From positions 1 through 64,000 of the forward strand of contig PBIN01000009.1 of assembly GCA_002720855.1 (NCBI GenBank): 64,000 bases of DNA, written 5' to 3'. The notes beneath the pieces are model-generated. The model was not told the origin of the DNA and searched no databases. It worked only from the letters and a program-made list of their open reading frames with translations. This DNA is from Rhodospirillaceae bacterium. GTDB taxonomy: Bacteria; Pseudomonadota; Alphaproteobacteria; MPNO01; UBA2964. The position numbers and the translations under genes were made by a program. Below, piece by piece: positions 27,922-37,401 of the stretch (position 1 is its first letter; every line of letters starts with the position of its first letter).

Positions 27922-29253
27922 ATGAGCGAGGATCGAAAACTCCATTTCGGCGCCTTTATGCGGCCCGTGACAATTCATACCGGTGCGTGGCGCTACCCGG
28001 GCGCCTATGCCGACGCCAACTTTAATTTCAAACACATTGTCGACTTCACGAAGAAGCTTGAGCGCGGAAAATTCGATGCGTTTTTTATGGCGGATCATTT
28101 GGCCGTTTTAAATATGCCGATGGATGCATTGAAACGTTCTTCGACTCCAACGTCTTTTGAACCGATGACGTTGTTACCGGCACTTGCGATGGTAACCGAA
28201 CATATTGGCCTCGTGGCGACTGGCTCGACGACCTATGACGAGCCTTTTCATGTCGCCAGGCGCTTCGCATCTTTAGACCATATCAGCGATGGGCGAGCAG
28301 GTTGGAATGTTGTGACCACATCCAACCCGAATGCCTCAATGAATTTTGGTCGTGACGACCAGATGGAACATGATGAGCGCTATAGCCGTGCGCGCGAATT
28401 CTATGACGTGGTGACGGGGCTCTGGGATAGCTGGGCCGACGATGCCTTTATTCGCGATCAGGAAAGTGGTGTTTTTTTTGATCCTGAAAAAATGCATGTC
28501 CTTAATCACGACGGAAAATACCTGAAAGTTCGGGGTCCCTTGAATATTGGCCGTCCCATTCAGGGATATCCGGTGATCGTGCAGGCAGGTGCATCAAATC
28601 CTGGCCGTCAGCTCGCGGCGGAGACCGCCGAGGCGGTGTTTACAGCACAAAGCGATCTCGCTGCGGGTCAAGCGTTTTATGCGGATGTAAAGAGCCGTAT
28701 GGAAAAGGTTGGCCGCAATCCCGAACATATGAAAATTTTACCGGCTTGCATGGTCATTCTTGCAGACTCCAAAGAAGAGGCCCGGCAAAAGCGGCTCAAG
28801 CTCGATAGTTTGGTACACTACGAAAGTGCAATCGCTTCTCTCTCGATTGCTTTGGGTGTGGATGCCTCGAAATTTGATCAGGATGCACCGCTGCCCGATG
28901 ATATTCCCGAAACCGAGGCAGGCCAAAGCAGCCGGGAACGGGCTATTCGCGCCGCGCAGGAGGACAATCTTACAGTCAGGCAGCTTGCGCAGCGGTTAGG
29001 GGGGCATTCCAGCCTGTGCCTTTTGGGTACACCTGAAGAAGTGGCCGATCAAATGGAGGAATGGCTCATGACCCGCGGTAGCGACGGTTTCACCATTCAG
29101 TTTCCTTACGTACCAGAAGGAATCGATGATTTTGTCGACCGTTTGGTTCCTATCCTTCAGGACCGTGGTTTGTACCGCAAGGAATATGAGGGCAAGACGC
29201 TTCGTGAGAATATGGGTCTGCCGCGGCCGCCCAACCAGTTCTTTTCAGGGTAG
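27922..29253 (+). CDS. LLM-class flavin monooxygenase, NtaA/SnaA/DszA family
   Basis: This 443-residue luciferase-like monooxygenase contains KFDAFFMADHLAV, GSTTYDEPFHVARRFASLDHIS, GRAGWNVVTT, HDERYSRAREF and VIVQAGASNPG in the expected order. It is a paralogue of the protein at 12894. FMNH2 must be supplied by a separate reductase, and none is nearby. Its stop abuts the stop of the convergent MmgE/PrpD gene with no intervening base. Related enzymes act on sulfones, aminopolycarboxylates and other xenobiotics; the substrate here is not predictable. Confidence 0.92.
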   Translation: MSEDRKLHFGAFMRPVTIHTGAWRYPGAYADANFNFKHIVDFTKKLERGKFDAFFMADHLAVLNMPMDALKRSSTPTSFEPMTLLPALAMVTEHIGLVATGSTTYDEPFHVARRFASLDHISDGRAGWNVVTTSNPNASMNFGRDDQMEHDERYSRAREFYDVVTGLWDSWADDAFIRDQESGVFFDPEKMHVLNHDGKYLKVRGPLNIGRPIQGYPVIVQAGASNPGRQLAAETAEAVFTAQSDLAAGQAFYADVKSRMEKVGRNPEHMKILPACMVILADSKEEARQKRLKLDSLVHYESAIASLSIALGVDASKFDQDAPLPDDIPETEAGQSSRERAIRAAQEDNLTVRQLAQRLGGHSSLCLLGTPEEVADQMEEWLMTRGSDGFTIQFPYVPEGIDDFVDRLVPILQDRGLYRKEYEGKTLRENMGLPRPPNQFFSG

Positions 29254-30606
29254 TTAGGCGCTTCGCATCATTGTCATCAAGTCGCGGACCGAGCTGATAC
29301 TTTCGATGTCATTGATCGCAGTTACCAAGGTATCGATCTTGCTGTCTGCCAGACAATAGCCAGCACAAATACGTAATTTCTCTTCAAGTTGCTCAGGGGA
29401 TAACGGGTTTTCAGGCGCGCCTAGCGGATAATCGCATCGAGCACTAATAGTGTTGCCGTCTTTGGTATCTACTTCGGCTATCGCTTGACCATTGCCAAGC
29501 TCGTCGTCGGCAATGATCTCTACCTTGTTGGCGGCAAAGTCTCGCAGTACCGGATCGTCGTAATATTCCGGTTCAAACTGGTCGAGCGTGACCTTACGGT
29601 CCTTGAGGTAAATTCCAGCTACATAATGCGCAGAAAGGAGTGCTTCGAATTTGGCTTCGTAGGTCGAAAACCCGCCATGCATTTTATAAGGTGTTTGGCT
29701 AAGCCGCAGCCGCACCTTGGCGACATCGTCAAAGGCGACGTCATGTTCCTGCACAACGTTGAATAGTGACGTGATGACCTCCTGCAGTGCCGTCGCCGAT
29801 GGCCATAGACGGAGGGCGATGCGCTGCAGTTCCCACCTGTCGCCAAGATCGCCAGACACAGCTTCTGGCATACCACCTTCTGCATAGGTGTTGTAAAGAC
29901 CACCATCCTCGGTGGTCAGAAACTCCTTGGTTGCGACGAAGTCCTGTTCTGCGAGGAGGGCAGCCATCAGCCCCGATAAAGCGGCGCGGCACTGGTGAAA
30001 CTTCACCGTTGGTGTTCCCCATGCTGCGAAGGTCCCTGCTGACTGGCTTCCGGCCAAGCCGAATGCACGTGCCATCGTGTCCGGATCAAAGCCACGCAGA
30101 CTGCCAACTGCTGCGGCTGATCCAAAGGGGCCAATGACACCGGGCCCATGCCAGCCTTTACCTCTGAATTTTGGATAATCCAGCCCGATGCCCACGCGAG
30201 TCGTCACCTCGAAACCTGCCGCCAGCGCCGCAAGCAGGGCTGCACCTGAAAGATCATCGCGCTCGGCAATGGCGAGTGCAGGTGGCACGACCTCGGGGGT
30301 GATGTGGGTCAGGGTGGCCCTATGAACATCGCACATCGTCACCGCTGTAACGAGGTACCCGTTCATCATCGTTGCACCCGCGAGCGACATGTGGTTGCCG
30401 CCAATTATGCTGCTTTCTTTGGACTGACCCAGCGCGGACGCCATCGCATGTAACTGGCCTGTCTCTTCCCCCTGATGTCCTGCCAGCGCGCAAGCAAGCG
30501 CGTCGGTCAGTAGTGCGACAGTTGACGATTTGACGTCGGATGGAAGGTCGCTGACGTCTAATGATGCGGCAAATTCAGCAAGTTTTTCTGTCGGTCCCTG
30601 CAACAT
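29254..30606 (-). CDS. MmgE/PrpD family protein
   Basis: This 450-residue protein belongs to the family of 2-methylcitrate dehydratase, cis-aconitate decarboxylase and iminodisuccinate epimerase. Typical parts are LLTDALACALAGHQGEETG near residue 35, GATMMNGYLVTAVTMCDVHR, ALLAALAAGFEVTTRVGIGL, GWHGPGVIGPFGSAAAVG and KFHQCRAALSG. Prp operon partners such as prpC or prpB are not present, so the role is probably hydration or isomerisation in a catabolic pathway rather than the methylcitrate cycle. ATG 30606 has a GGGAGAC ribosome-binding site. Confidence 0.88.
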   Translation of the reverse strand: MLQGPTEKLAEFAASLDVSDLPSDVKSSTVALLTDALACALAGHQGEETGQLHAMASALGQSKESSIIGGNHMSLAGATMMNGYLVTAVTMCDVHRATLTHITPEVVPPALAIAERDDLSGAALLAALAAGFEVTTRVGIGLDYPKFRGKGWHGPGVIGPFGSAAAVGSLRGFDPDTMARAFGLAGSQSAGTFAAWGTPTVKFHQCRAALSGLMAALLAEQDFVATKEFLTTEDGGLYNTYAEGGMPEAVSGDLGDRWELQRIALRLWPSATALQEVITSLFNVVQEHDVAFDDVAKVRLRLSQTPYKMHGGFSTYEAKFEALLSAHYVAGIYLKDRKVTLDQFEPEYYDDPVLRDFAANKVEIIADDELGNGQAIAEVDTKDGNTISARCDYPLGAPENPLSPEQLEEKLRICAGYCLADSKIDTLVTAINDIESISSVRDLMTMMRSA

Positions 30607-30843
30607 AGGTGTCTCCCGTGTTCGGTTTGCGGCACAATAGCCGTGTGCGGACTATCAGCGCAAATGTTGGGCAGGGGGGTCTGGGAAATTAACGACATGA
30701 TAAAGTGTATTACGTTGGCGAATTGTCCTGATATAACGTTGAAGACCTAGCGATCCTGCACCCAATCTGGCTCTATTCAAAAATGGCGGCGCGAACGATG
30801 CGTCGGTGCGGGTAACCATTGAAAGCAGCGTGAGGCGACGAGC

Positions 30844-32292
30844 ATGTTAACCGGTAAAGAGTATCTTGAGAGTATTCGTGATGGCCGCCGAGTTTATATT
30901 GGCAAGGAATTAGTCGAAGATGTCACGGCTCATCCGGCTTTCGAAAAGGGCGCGAGGACAATTGCCGACATATATGATCGCAAGGCGGCGGCGGAAAATC
31001 GCGATGTCATGGTCAGCGAAGAAAATGGAGAGGAATTCTCTACCTATTTTTTGAAACCAAAGTCACGGGAAGATCTTGAAAAACGCTATGAGACCCATCG
31101 TCGGATTGCCTCCTGGACACATGGCTTCATGGGACGTTCGCCCGACAATTTCCCATGCTATCTCACCGGGCTTGCTACTCAGCCAGAGATATTCAACGAG
31201 TTGCGTGAAGGTGCAGGCGATAGCCTAGACGCCTACTACCACAAGGCCCGGCGGAACGATTTATTTATGTCACATGCGGTGACAAACCCTCAAGGGTCGC
31301 GGCGCGCTGGCGATCAAATGGATGAAGCAGGGATCGTATCACCAACACTCAGAGTGGTGGATCAGGACGAAGAGGGTGTGACGCTTAATGGTCTCAAAAT
31401 GATTGGCACGGGCTCTATCTATTGTCACGAGACCTGGGTTGGCAATCTTCAACCGGTGCCGCCGGGACAGGAGGCGGAGACGATTACAGCGGCGGTTCCG
31501 CTTAATCTGGATGGCGTTTCAATCTGGTCGCGTAAACCGTATGAAGCGACGGCAAATACGGAATTCGATATGCCGCTTTCGGCGCGTTTTGACGAGACCG
31601 ATGCAGCGATCCTGTTCGAGAACGTGAAAGTGCCCTGGGATCGCGTTTTTCTACACGATAATGTGGCGATGACCCGCGAAATTTATTTCAGAACACCGGG
31701 CCATTCACTCGCCAACCACCAGGCAAATATTCGTTTTGCCGAAAAACTGCGTTTGATAGTCGCTTTGGCGCACAAACTGACACAGTCAAACAAGGCCGGA
31801 GCTATTCCGGCTGTACAAAGCACGTTGGGGAATCTGGCCGCTCAGCTTGGCGCGTTGGAAGGAATGATAAAGGGACAAATTCAAGATTGTGAAGAGATGC
31901 CAGGTGGCTTTGTGACTGTAAATCGCCGGTTTATGTATGCAGCGCTCCATTGGTGTACCAAGAACCACTCTCCGATTTGCGACGTTGTTCGCGAGCTGAT
32001 GGGTGGCGGCCCAATCCAGATGCCGGCGGATTCTTCAGTGATGGCCGATCCGGATTTATATGAGAAATTTGAAACTTACTGGTCGTTACCCGATCAAAGC
32101 GCCAAGGATCGGATGAAACTGTTTCGTCTGGCTTGGGATGTTTTGGGAACAGAATTCGCCGGGCGGCATATGCTATACGAAAAGTTTTATGCCGGTCCGG
32201 GGTTTGTAATGGACCTATACAGCTATCAGCTCGCCGGATGGGATGAATTAGCCGAGATCGTCGATGATCTGATGGCGGGGTACGACCTCTAA
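30844..32292 (+). CDS. HpaB-family FADH2-dependent monooxygenase
   Basis: This 482-residue protein matches the large component of 4-hydroxyphenylacetate 3-monooxygenase and related phenol or pyrrole-2-carboxylate oxygenases. The start MLTGKEYLESIRDGRRVYIGKELVEDVTAHPAF is diagnostic, followed by the acyl-CoA-dehydrogenase-like fold with MSHAVTNPQGSRR, GTGSIYCHE and VPWDRVFLHDN. It uses free reduced FAD from a partner HpaC-type reductase, absent here. The 237-bp upstream region contains no recognised gene or regulator site. Confidence 0.92.
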   Translation: MLTGKEYLESIRDGRRVYIGKELVEDVTAHPAFEKGARTIADIYDRKAAAENRDVMVSEENGEEFSTYFLKPKSREDLEKRYETHRRIASWTHGFMGRSPDNFPCYLTGLATQPEIFNELREGAGDSLDAYYHKARRNDLFMSHAVTNPQGSRRAGDQMDEAGIVSPTLRVVDQDEEGVTLNGLKMIGTGSIYCHETWVGNLQPVPPGQEAETITAAVPLNLDGVSIWSRKPYEATANTEFDMPLSARFDETDAAILFENVKVPWDRVFLHDNVAMTREIYFRTPGHSLANHQANIRFAEKLRLIVALAHKLTQSNKAGAIPAVQSTLGNLAAQLGALEGMIKGQIQDCEEMPGGFVTVNRRFMYAALHWCTKNHSPICDVVRELMGGGPIQMPADSSVMADPDLYEKFETYWSLPDQSAKDRMKLFRLAWDVLGTEFAGRHMLYEKFYAGPGFVMDLYSYQLAGWDELAEIVDDLMAGYDL

Positions 32293-32323
32293 GCCGACCC
32301 CACAATCAAATCTTGCCAGCAGA

Positions 32324-32605
32324 TCAGTCGGTACGGCTGGTTACTTCCAGCAGGTGATATCCGAACTGGGTTTGTACAGGTCCTTGGACTTCGTTGACCG
32401 GTGCACTGAATACAACCTTGTCAAACTCGGGGACCATTTGGCCGGGACCAAACGAGCCAAGATCACCGCCACTTGCGCCTGACGGGCATGAAGAATGCTC
32501 TTTTGCCAGATCGGCAAAGTCAGCGCCTTCAGCAATTTTTGTTTTGAGCTCATTACAGAGCTCTTCGGTATCAACCAAAATGTGTCTTGCTTCGGCCTGG
32601 GCCAT
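32324..32605 (-). CDS. Parvulin-type peptidyl-prolyl isomerase (PpiC-like)
   Basis: This free-standing 93-residue parvulin domain accelerates cis-trans isomerisation of prolyl bonds. Hallmarks are [10 protein letters not shown] at the start, [35 protein letters not shown] and FGYHLLEV at the end. No signal peptide is present, so it is cytoplasmic, like E. coli PpiC. ATG 32605 has an AGGAGAG ribosome-binding site. It is convergent with the HpaB-type gene. Confidence 0.94.
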   Translation of the reverse strand: MAQAEARHILVDTEELCNELKTKIAEGADFADLAKEHSSCPSGASGGDLGSFGPGQMVPEFDKVVFSAPVNEVQGPVQTQFGYHLLEVTSRTD

Positions 32606-32774
32606 TAAATCTCTCCTAAGTGTAAAACGAACTCAACATCTTGCGGACCGTTGATAGACCTTCCGGAGTGCCGCATCAACCATGTGGGACAGTGTTTTTA
32701 TAAGTCAACTGATCGGTGCCATATGAGTGCGATCCATGGTACAGCTATTCTCGCTCAGTTTGTTGAGATAGTGG

Positions 32775-33545
32775 ATGGAAATGACATCGTTACCCAGAGA
32801 GAATTTTCGCGATTTCGTAAACGATATTCGGCTCGATATTAAGTTTCGTTGGATTCCATTTCGCGGCTATTACCGGCATCGGTCACACAAATATATGCGG
32901 AAAATCGACCCTGAGATGGGGCTTCTTAAATTTATTGTCGACCCAAATCGAATCTGTCTGGATGTTGGCGCCAATCTTGGCCTATTCACCTATTTTTTGT
33001 CGCGTTATTCGCCGCACGTCTATGCGTTTGAACCCAACCCTATCCCGTTACGTATTCTAAAAAGTGTTGCGGATAAAAATGTCACCGTTCTTCACATGGC
33101 GTTGTCAGATAAGACCGGTGATGCGGAATTGATCGTCCCTAAGGGTCGCAAGGGTTGGTCAAGTAACGGCGCCAGCATCGAATATGATGAGGGAGAAGGT
33201 CACATCGTCAAAGTGCCAGGCAGTCGAATTGATGATCTCGAATACAAAGATATTGGTTTCATCAAAATTGATGTTGAAGGTCATGAAAAGTCAGTGCTCG
33301 AAGGGGCGCAGGAGACTCTTGCACGTGACAGGCCCAATCTTTTTGTAGAAAACGAGTTCTCCCACGCAGGTGAAGGCGTCAGCGATGTTTTCGATATGAT
33401 GAATCGTCTCGATTATGACGGCTTTGCCTTGATCGATGGGGTGTTGCGCAATATCAGTCAATTATCTCTGGAGGAACATCAGATAAACGCCGAACGTGGT
33501 GCCTCGGGTAGCTACGTCAAAAACTTCATATTTATCCCGAAATAA
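32775..33545 (+). CDS. FkbM-family methyltransferase
   Basis: This 256-residue SAM-dependent O-methyltransferase has motif I ICLDVGANLGLFTYFLSR with VYAFEPNP, and the FkbM-specific FIKIDVEGHEKSVLEGAQETL near residue 165. FkbM proteins commonly methylate sugars of surface polysaccharides, glycolipids or polyketides. No glycosyltransferase is adjacent, so the acceptor is unknown. ATG 32775 is preferred; ATG 32781 is also possible. Confidence 0.88.
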   Translation: MEMTSLPRENFRDFVNDIRLDIKFRWIPFRGYYRHRSHKYMRKIDPEMGLLKFIVDPNRICLDVGANLGLFTYFLSRYSPHVYAFEPNPIPLRILKSVADKNVTVLHMALSDKTGDAELIVPKGRKGWSSNGASIEYDEGEGHIVKVPGSRIDDLEYKDIGFIKIDVEGHEKSVLEGAQETLARDRPNLFVENEFSHAGEGVSDVFDMMNRLDYDGFALIDGVLRNISQLSLEEHQINAERGASGSYVKNFIFIPK

Positions 33546-33611
33546 GACGCCGCTAGTACTCCACCGTATTCAGTCTATAGTCTGTTCAACGAATTGATGC
33601 TGGAGACAGAC

Positions 33612-34256
33612 ATGAATATCCAACTCTACTATGCGCCCATCACCTGTGCTTTAGCGCCATACATTACCCTGACCGAAGCGGGCGCTGAGTTCGAAGTTCT
33701 GCCGCTCAATTTTCGGACGAAACAACACATGTCCGCAAAGTATGTGGCGATTAACCCAAAACATAAGGTGCCGCTCCTCGTAGTGGATGGCCAGAAGTTG
33801 ACCGAAAACGTCGCTATTCAGCAATGGATCGCGCGGACATTTCCTGATGCCAACCTATTGCCAGCAGACCCTTTGGATGAGTTGCAAGCAGTATCCCTAA
33901 TTTCCTGGTGTTCTTCTGGAATTCATCCTTATCTAAGGATTATCAACGGACCGCCCAAAGTCTGCGATATTGCGGGGACTGAAGAAAATATTCGTAGTCA
34001 CGCCACCGAGCACGTATTCGAATGCTTTGGGATCGCGGAAAACCTTCTCAACGGTAAAGAATATTTCTTTGATCGGTTTACCGCACCCGATACTAATTTT
34101 TATTGGTGTTTCCGACGCGCAGGCCAGTTTGAACTCGACCTGTCACAATTTCCCAATTGTCAGGCACATTTTGACCGGATGGAAACACGCCCGAGTGTGC
34201 AGAAACTTCTCGCCTATGAAAAAGAAGTGCAGGCTGGTTTTGCCAGCGCTGCCTAA
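33612..34256 (+). CDS. Glutathione S-transferase family protein
   Basis: This 214-residue GST has an N-terminal thioredoxin-like domain (IQLYYAPITCALAPYITLTEAG, with NPKHKVPLLVVDGQKLTENVAIQQWI containing the cis-Pro and the glutamyl-binding Glu-Asn) and an all-helical C-terminal domain. It resembles beta-class or GstA-like bacterial enzymes. GGAG lies upstream of ATG 33612, so upstream TTG and ATG codons at 33594 and 33597 are less likely. A TauE/SafE exporter gene follows after 12 bp and probably shares the transcript. Confidence 0.92.
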   Translation: MNIQLYYAPITCALAPYITLTEAGAEFEVLPLNFRTKQHMSAKYVAINPKHKVPLLVVDGQKLTENVAIQQWIARTFPDANLLPADPLDELQAVSLISWCSSGIHPYLRIINGPPKVCDIAGTEENIRSHATEHVFECFGIAENLLNGKEYFFDRFTAPDTNFYWCFRRAGQFELDLSQFPNCQAHFDRMETRPSVQKLLAYEKEVQAGFASAA

Positions 34257-34268
34257 AGATTCTCTGAA

Positions 34269-35024
34269 TTGTTTGATCCATTTACCCTGACCGCGATTGC
34301 TTTCACTTTCCTTCTGGCCGGCATCGTAAAAGGCGTGGTTGGAATGGGTTTGCCGGCAGTTAGCCTCGGCCTCCTGACAATATTGCTTGATTTGACGTCT
34401 GCCATGGCGCTCATGCTCGTACCGTCATTGGTCACTAATATTTGGCAAGCCACGGTAGGCGGCTATGGCAAAGGGATACTGACACGGCTTTGGTTGTTCT
34501 ATGTTCTCGCGTTCGGCGCGGTGTGGATTGGCGGGCATGCATTGGTGATCGTCGACCTCGCCATTTTATCGGCGCTCCTGGGTATTCTTCTGGTGCTTTA
34601 TGGCGCTTCAGGCCTGGCAAACTATGGGATTACCATCGAAGCCAGGAGAGAAGGGTGGATAGGGCCAAGTCTCGGCTTCGTAAATGGCGTGTTCACCGGG
34701 ATGACAGGTTCTTTTTCCTTCCCAGGTGTATTGTATCTACAAGCGCTGGGTCTCAAACGCGATGAGCTCATCCAGGCGATGGGTATTTTGTTTGCCTTGT
34801 CGACCCTCGGTGTCGCGGTTGCGCTTCAATCCAACGCATTATTGACCGTTGAACTTGGCATGGTGTCGAGCGTGGGACTCGTGCCTGCGGTCTTGGGAAT
34901 GTATTTCGGTCAGCGCATTCGGAAGCGTTTGTCGGAGGAGACATTTCGGCGCGTATTTTTGGGGGCCCTTGTTCTAATGGGGTTATATATCGGTGCGAGC
35001 GCGAGCTTCAAATATTTCAGCTAA
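34269..35024 (+). CDS. TauE/SafE-family anion exporter
   Basis: This 251-residue membrane protein has about eight hydrophobic segments and the two repeated half-domains of the TauE/SafE family: GIVKGVVGMGLPAVSLGLLTI near the start and GFVNGVFTGMTGSFSFPGVLYL in the middle. These are sulfite, sulfonate or organosulfur exporters. The only long frame begins at TTG 34269, since no ATG lies near the start of the first membrane segment. The gene follows a GST gene after 12 bp, which may point to export of a sulfur compound released by glutathione chemistry (inferred). Confidence 0.88.
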   Translation: MFDPFTLTAIAFTFLLAGIVKGVVGMGLPAVSLGLLTILLDLTSAMALMLVPSLVTNIWQATVGGYGKGILTRLWLFYVLAFGAVWIGGHALVIVDLAILSALLGILLVLYGASGLANYGITIEARREGWIGPSLGFVNGVFTGMTGSFSFPGVLYLQALGLKRDELIQAMGILFALSTLGVAVALQSNALLTVELGMVSSVGLVPAVLGMYFGQRIRKRLSEETFRRVFLGALVLMGLYIGASASFKYFS

Positions 35025-35521
35025 TTCCCCAGCAGCGGTGCCACGAAATCATATAGATTATTTTCGGTGAACAAATACCCCCGAACGTTCGCCGCATCCG
35101 CTGCAGCGATATCAGACTTTCTGTCTCCAATCATCAGGCTCGCATCAGGGTCGATGTGCCATTTCTCGATCAACTTTAAAAGCATGCCGGGAGCGGGCTT
35201 GCGGCATTCGCATTCTCTCAAAAATTCGGGCTGGGCTTCTCTCGGATGATGCGGGCAGAATTCAAAGGCATCGATATGGGCGCCGATAGTTTTGATATCT
35301 GAATTCATTTTACCGTGCAGCGTCTCAACGGACTTTTCATCGTATAGGCCGCGGCCAATTCCGGATTGATTGGTAACGACGAACACCTTGTAGCCTGAGT
35401 CGTTGGCGAGCTTAATGGTCTCTTTGGCTCCGGGAATCCAAACGAATTCAGCCCATTCGTGAACGTATCCACTGTCAATATTTAGGGTGCCGTCCCGGTC
35501 GAAAAAAATCGCTTTATTCAG
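35021..35521 (-). CDS. GmhB-type HAD phosphatase, CTG start
   Basis: This 166-residue HAD hydrolase is like D-glycero-D-manno-heptose 1,7-bisphosphate phosphatase of LPS heptose synthesis. The nucleophile motif FFDRDGTLN (D8 and D10), VVTNQSG, a zinc loop CPHHP followed by CECRKP, and GDRKSDIAAA are all present. Between the upstream in-frame TAG and the DxD motif there is no ATG, GTG or TTG. The best start is CTG 35521, five bases after GGGAGG, giving the family-typical start MNKAIFFDRDGTLN. A start at the first GTG inside the frame (35386) would delete the catalytic motif. The last residues overlap the end of the convergent TauE-like gene by 4 bp. Confidence 0.82.
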   Translation of the reverse strand: MNKAIFFDRDGTLNIDSGYVHEWAEFVWIPGAKETIKLANDSGYKVFVVTNQSGIGRGLYDEKSVETLHGKMNSDIKTIGAHIDAFEFCPHHPREAQPEFLRECECRKPAPGMLLKLIEKWHIDPDASLMIGDRKSDIAAADAANVRGYLFTENNLYDFVAPLLGN

Positions 35522-35628
35522 TTTAGCCTCCCACGCCTTTGTTCCTGGCAGCTATGCCTCTATCTCATGAAAACGAGCCGCGATACTCTACAATACAGCA
35601 GTGGCAAGCCAACAGGAAAAGCCAGCCG

Positions 35629-36900
35629 ATGTTTGCGTCCCTAATCGACACCATTATGACAAAAAGCACCTTCAGGGCGTTCCGGCATCGTAATTTTGCA
35701 ATTGTCGAAGCTGCGGGTTGGTTGGCTGGCGCCGGTGTATGGTTCTATCGGATTGGCTTAGGCGTTTTTGCCTGGCAACTGGAAAAATCAGGATTCTGGT
35801 TGGGTGTTATTGTGGTCGCTGAAGCGACACCTGGAATCATCTTATCGCCGATTGCAGGGGCACTGGCAGATCGACATGATCGTCTCGTCATGGCGCGCAT
35901 AGTGCAAGCCGGACTCATGGCAGTTACGGCGTTACTCGCCATTATGACATATGCGGGCTTGGTTGATATATGGGTTTTAACCGGGATTGCGATACTTCAC
36001 GGCGTTTGTGCGGGATTTTGGACGCCGGTGCGGATGTCACTTTCTCCAAATCTGGTACCGCGCGAAGATCTTTCCGCAGCGATTGCTACCCATTCCATCT
36101 TTTTCAATCTCGCGCGTACGTTAGGCCCAGCAATAGTGTTGCCAATTATAACCGTGTGGGGCGTTGCGGCGGTTTTTGCGCTGAACGCAATATTCAATTT
36201 CATATTTTCTGCGGCGTTATTTTTCGTGAAAATTGTTAACCCTGATAACCGGGCATCATCCGGAAGAAGTATGAAGACTCACCTGGCTGAAGGCTTGCGA
36301 TTTGCTTCAAATCATCCGGTCATAAAATATCTGTTTCTCAATATGATTTTTGCCTCTCTGCTCTTACGGGCCTATTTGGAATTGCTGCCCGGGCTTTCCG
36401 AGGCGGTATTTGGTTTCGATCCAGAAGAAGGCGTCCCAATATTGACATCTGCTGCCGGGCTGGGAGCGGTTATTGCTGCGCTCATTATAGGCAATCTTCG
36501 AAAGCCGGTAGCGATCCTGAATGCTTATCTGATCTCTGTATTTGGTTCGTTGGTTATGCTGACAATATTCATCTCGACCTCGAATTTCTGGTTTGCCGCA
36601 ATCTGCGCGGTGTTGCTCAGTACGGCGCAAGTTGGTGTCAATATTTCGGGTCAAATGACCGTGCAGGGAAATGTGCGCGGCGATTTGCGGGGCCGTGTTA
36701 TGTCCCTATGGGGTTTGCTCAACCGATCCGGTCCAGCAGTCGGTGCTTTGCTGATTGGTGGCCTTTCAGGTTTTTGGGGTTTCAGATGGCCGATTTTGGT
36801 AGGGGCGGCTGTGACCGCAGTGGTCGCCTTGTTCGTGTTTGCACGTCGGGATGCGATGCGCATGGCTGTCTTGGAACAGGAAAAAGATACTGCGTCGTAA
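35629..36900 (+). CDS. MFS transporter, EntS/MFS_3-like
   Basis: This 423-residue major-facilitator protein with about twelve hydrophobic segments begins near FRAFRHRNFAIVEAAGWLAGAGVWFYRI. The loop between helices 2 and 3 carries GALADRHDRLVMARI, the MFS signature, and GRVMSLWGLLNRSGPAVGALLIGGLS is typical of the EntS/MFS_3 branch of small-molecule exporters. Start choice is uncertain: ATG 35629 or 35656, with an open frame to 35539. It is divergent from the GmhB-like gene and followed 42 bp later by a VOC-family gene. Confidence 0.85.
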   Translation: MFASLIDTIMTKSTFRAFRHRNFAIVEAAGWLAGAGVWFYRIGLGVFAWQLEKSGFWLGVIVVAEATPGIILSPIAGALADRHDRLVMARIVQAGLMAVTALLAIMTYAGLVDIWVLTGIAILHGVCAGFWTPVRMSLSPNLVPREDLSAAIATHSIFFNLARTLGPAIVLPIITVWGVAAVFALNAIFNFIFSAALFFVKIVNPDNRASSGRSMKTHLAEGLRFASNHPVIKYLFLNMIFASLLLRAYLELLPGLSEAVFGFDPEEGVPILTSAAGLGAVIAALIIGNLRKPVAILNAYLISVFGSLVMLTIFISTSNFWFAAICAVLLSTAQVGVNISGQMTVQGNVRGDLRGRVMSLWGLLNRSGPAVGALLIGGLSGFWGFRWPILVGAAVTAVVALFVFARRDAMRMAVLEQEKDTAS

Positions 36901-36942
36901 GGCAAAGAGCGTAAATTAGTCCCAGTACAGGAGGAACAGTGA

Positions 36943-37383
36943 ATGGAATATCTGCACACCATGGTCCGCGTTCGCGATATCGACGCATCGCTCAATTTTT
37001 ATTGCAACTTGTTAGGCCTGGTGGAGGTCAGCCGTAAAGACAGTGAGAAAGGGCGTTTTACGCTCATATTTTTGGCTGCCCCCGACGATGCGGAAGCGGC
37101 CATGGAAACACGCAAACCCACTGTTGAATTAACGTATAACTGGGATTCAGAGGAATATGACGGCGGTCGGAATTTTGGTCACCTCGCCTATCGGGTGGAT
37201 GATATTTATAAGGCCTGTCAACGATTGCAGGATGGTGGCGTAACGATTAGCCGTCCGCCGCGCGATGGCCATATGGCATTTATTCGCTCACCGGACGGAA
37301 TTTCGATAGAACTGCTTCAACGCGGCGAGGCATTGCCGCCAGCGGAGCCCTGGGCGTCAATGCCAAATACAGGTGAGTGGTAA
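36943..37383 (+). CDS. VOC-family protein, glyoxalase I-like
   Basis: This 146-residue vicinal-oxygen-chelate protein resembles GloA. It starts [26 protein letters not shown] with a metal-binding His at residue 5, and has [28 protein letters not shown] containing Glu and His, and [12 protein letters not shown] with the final Glu. All four metal ligands of glyoxalase I appear conserved, so lactoylglutathione lyase activity is plausible. The AGGAGGAA ribosome-binding site is very strong. A beta-helix protein gene follows after 18 bp. Confidence 0.88.
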   Translation: MEYLHTMVRVRDIDASLNFYCNLLGLVEVSRKDSEKGRFTLIFLAAPDDAEAAMETRKPTVELTYNWDSEEYDGGRNFGHLAYRVDDIYKACQRLQDGGVTISRPPRDGHMAFIRSPDGISIELLQRGEALPPAEPWASMPNTGEW

Positions 37384-37401
37384 AAACCAGGACTTACCAA
37401 A

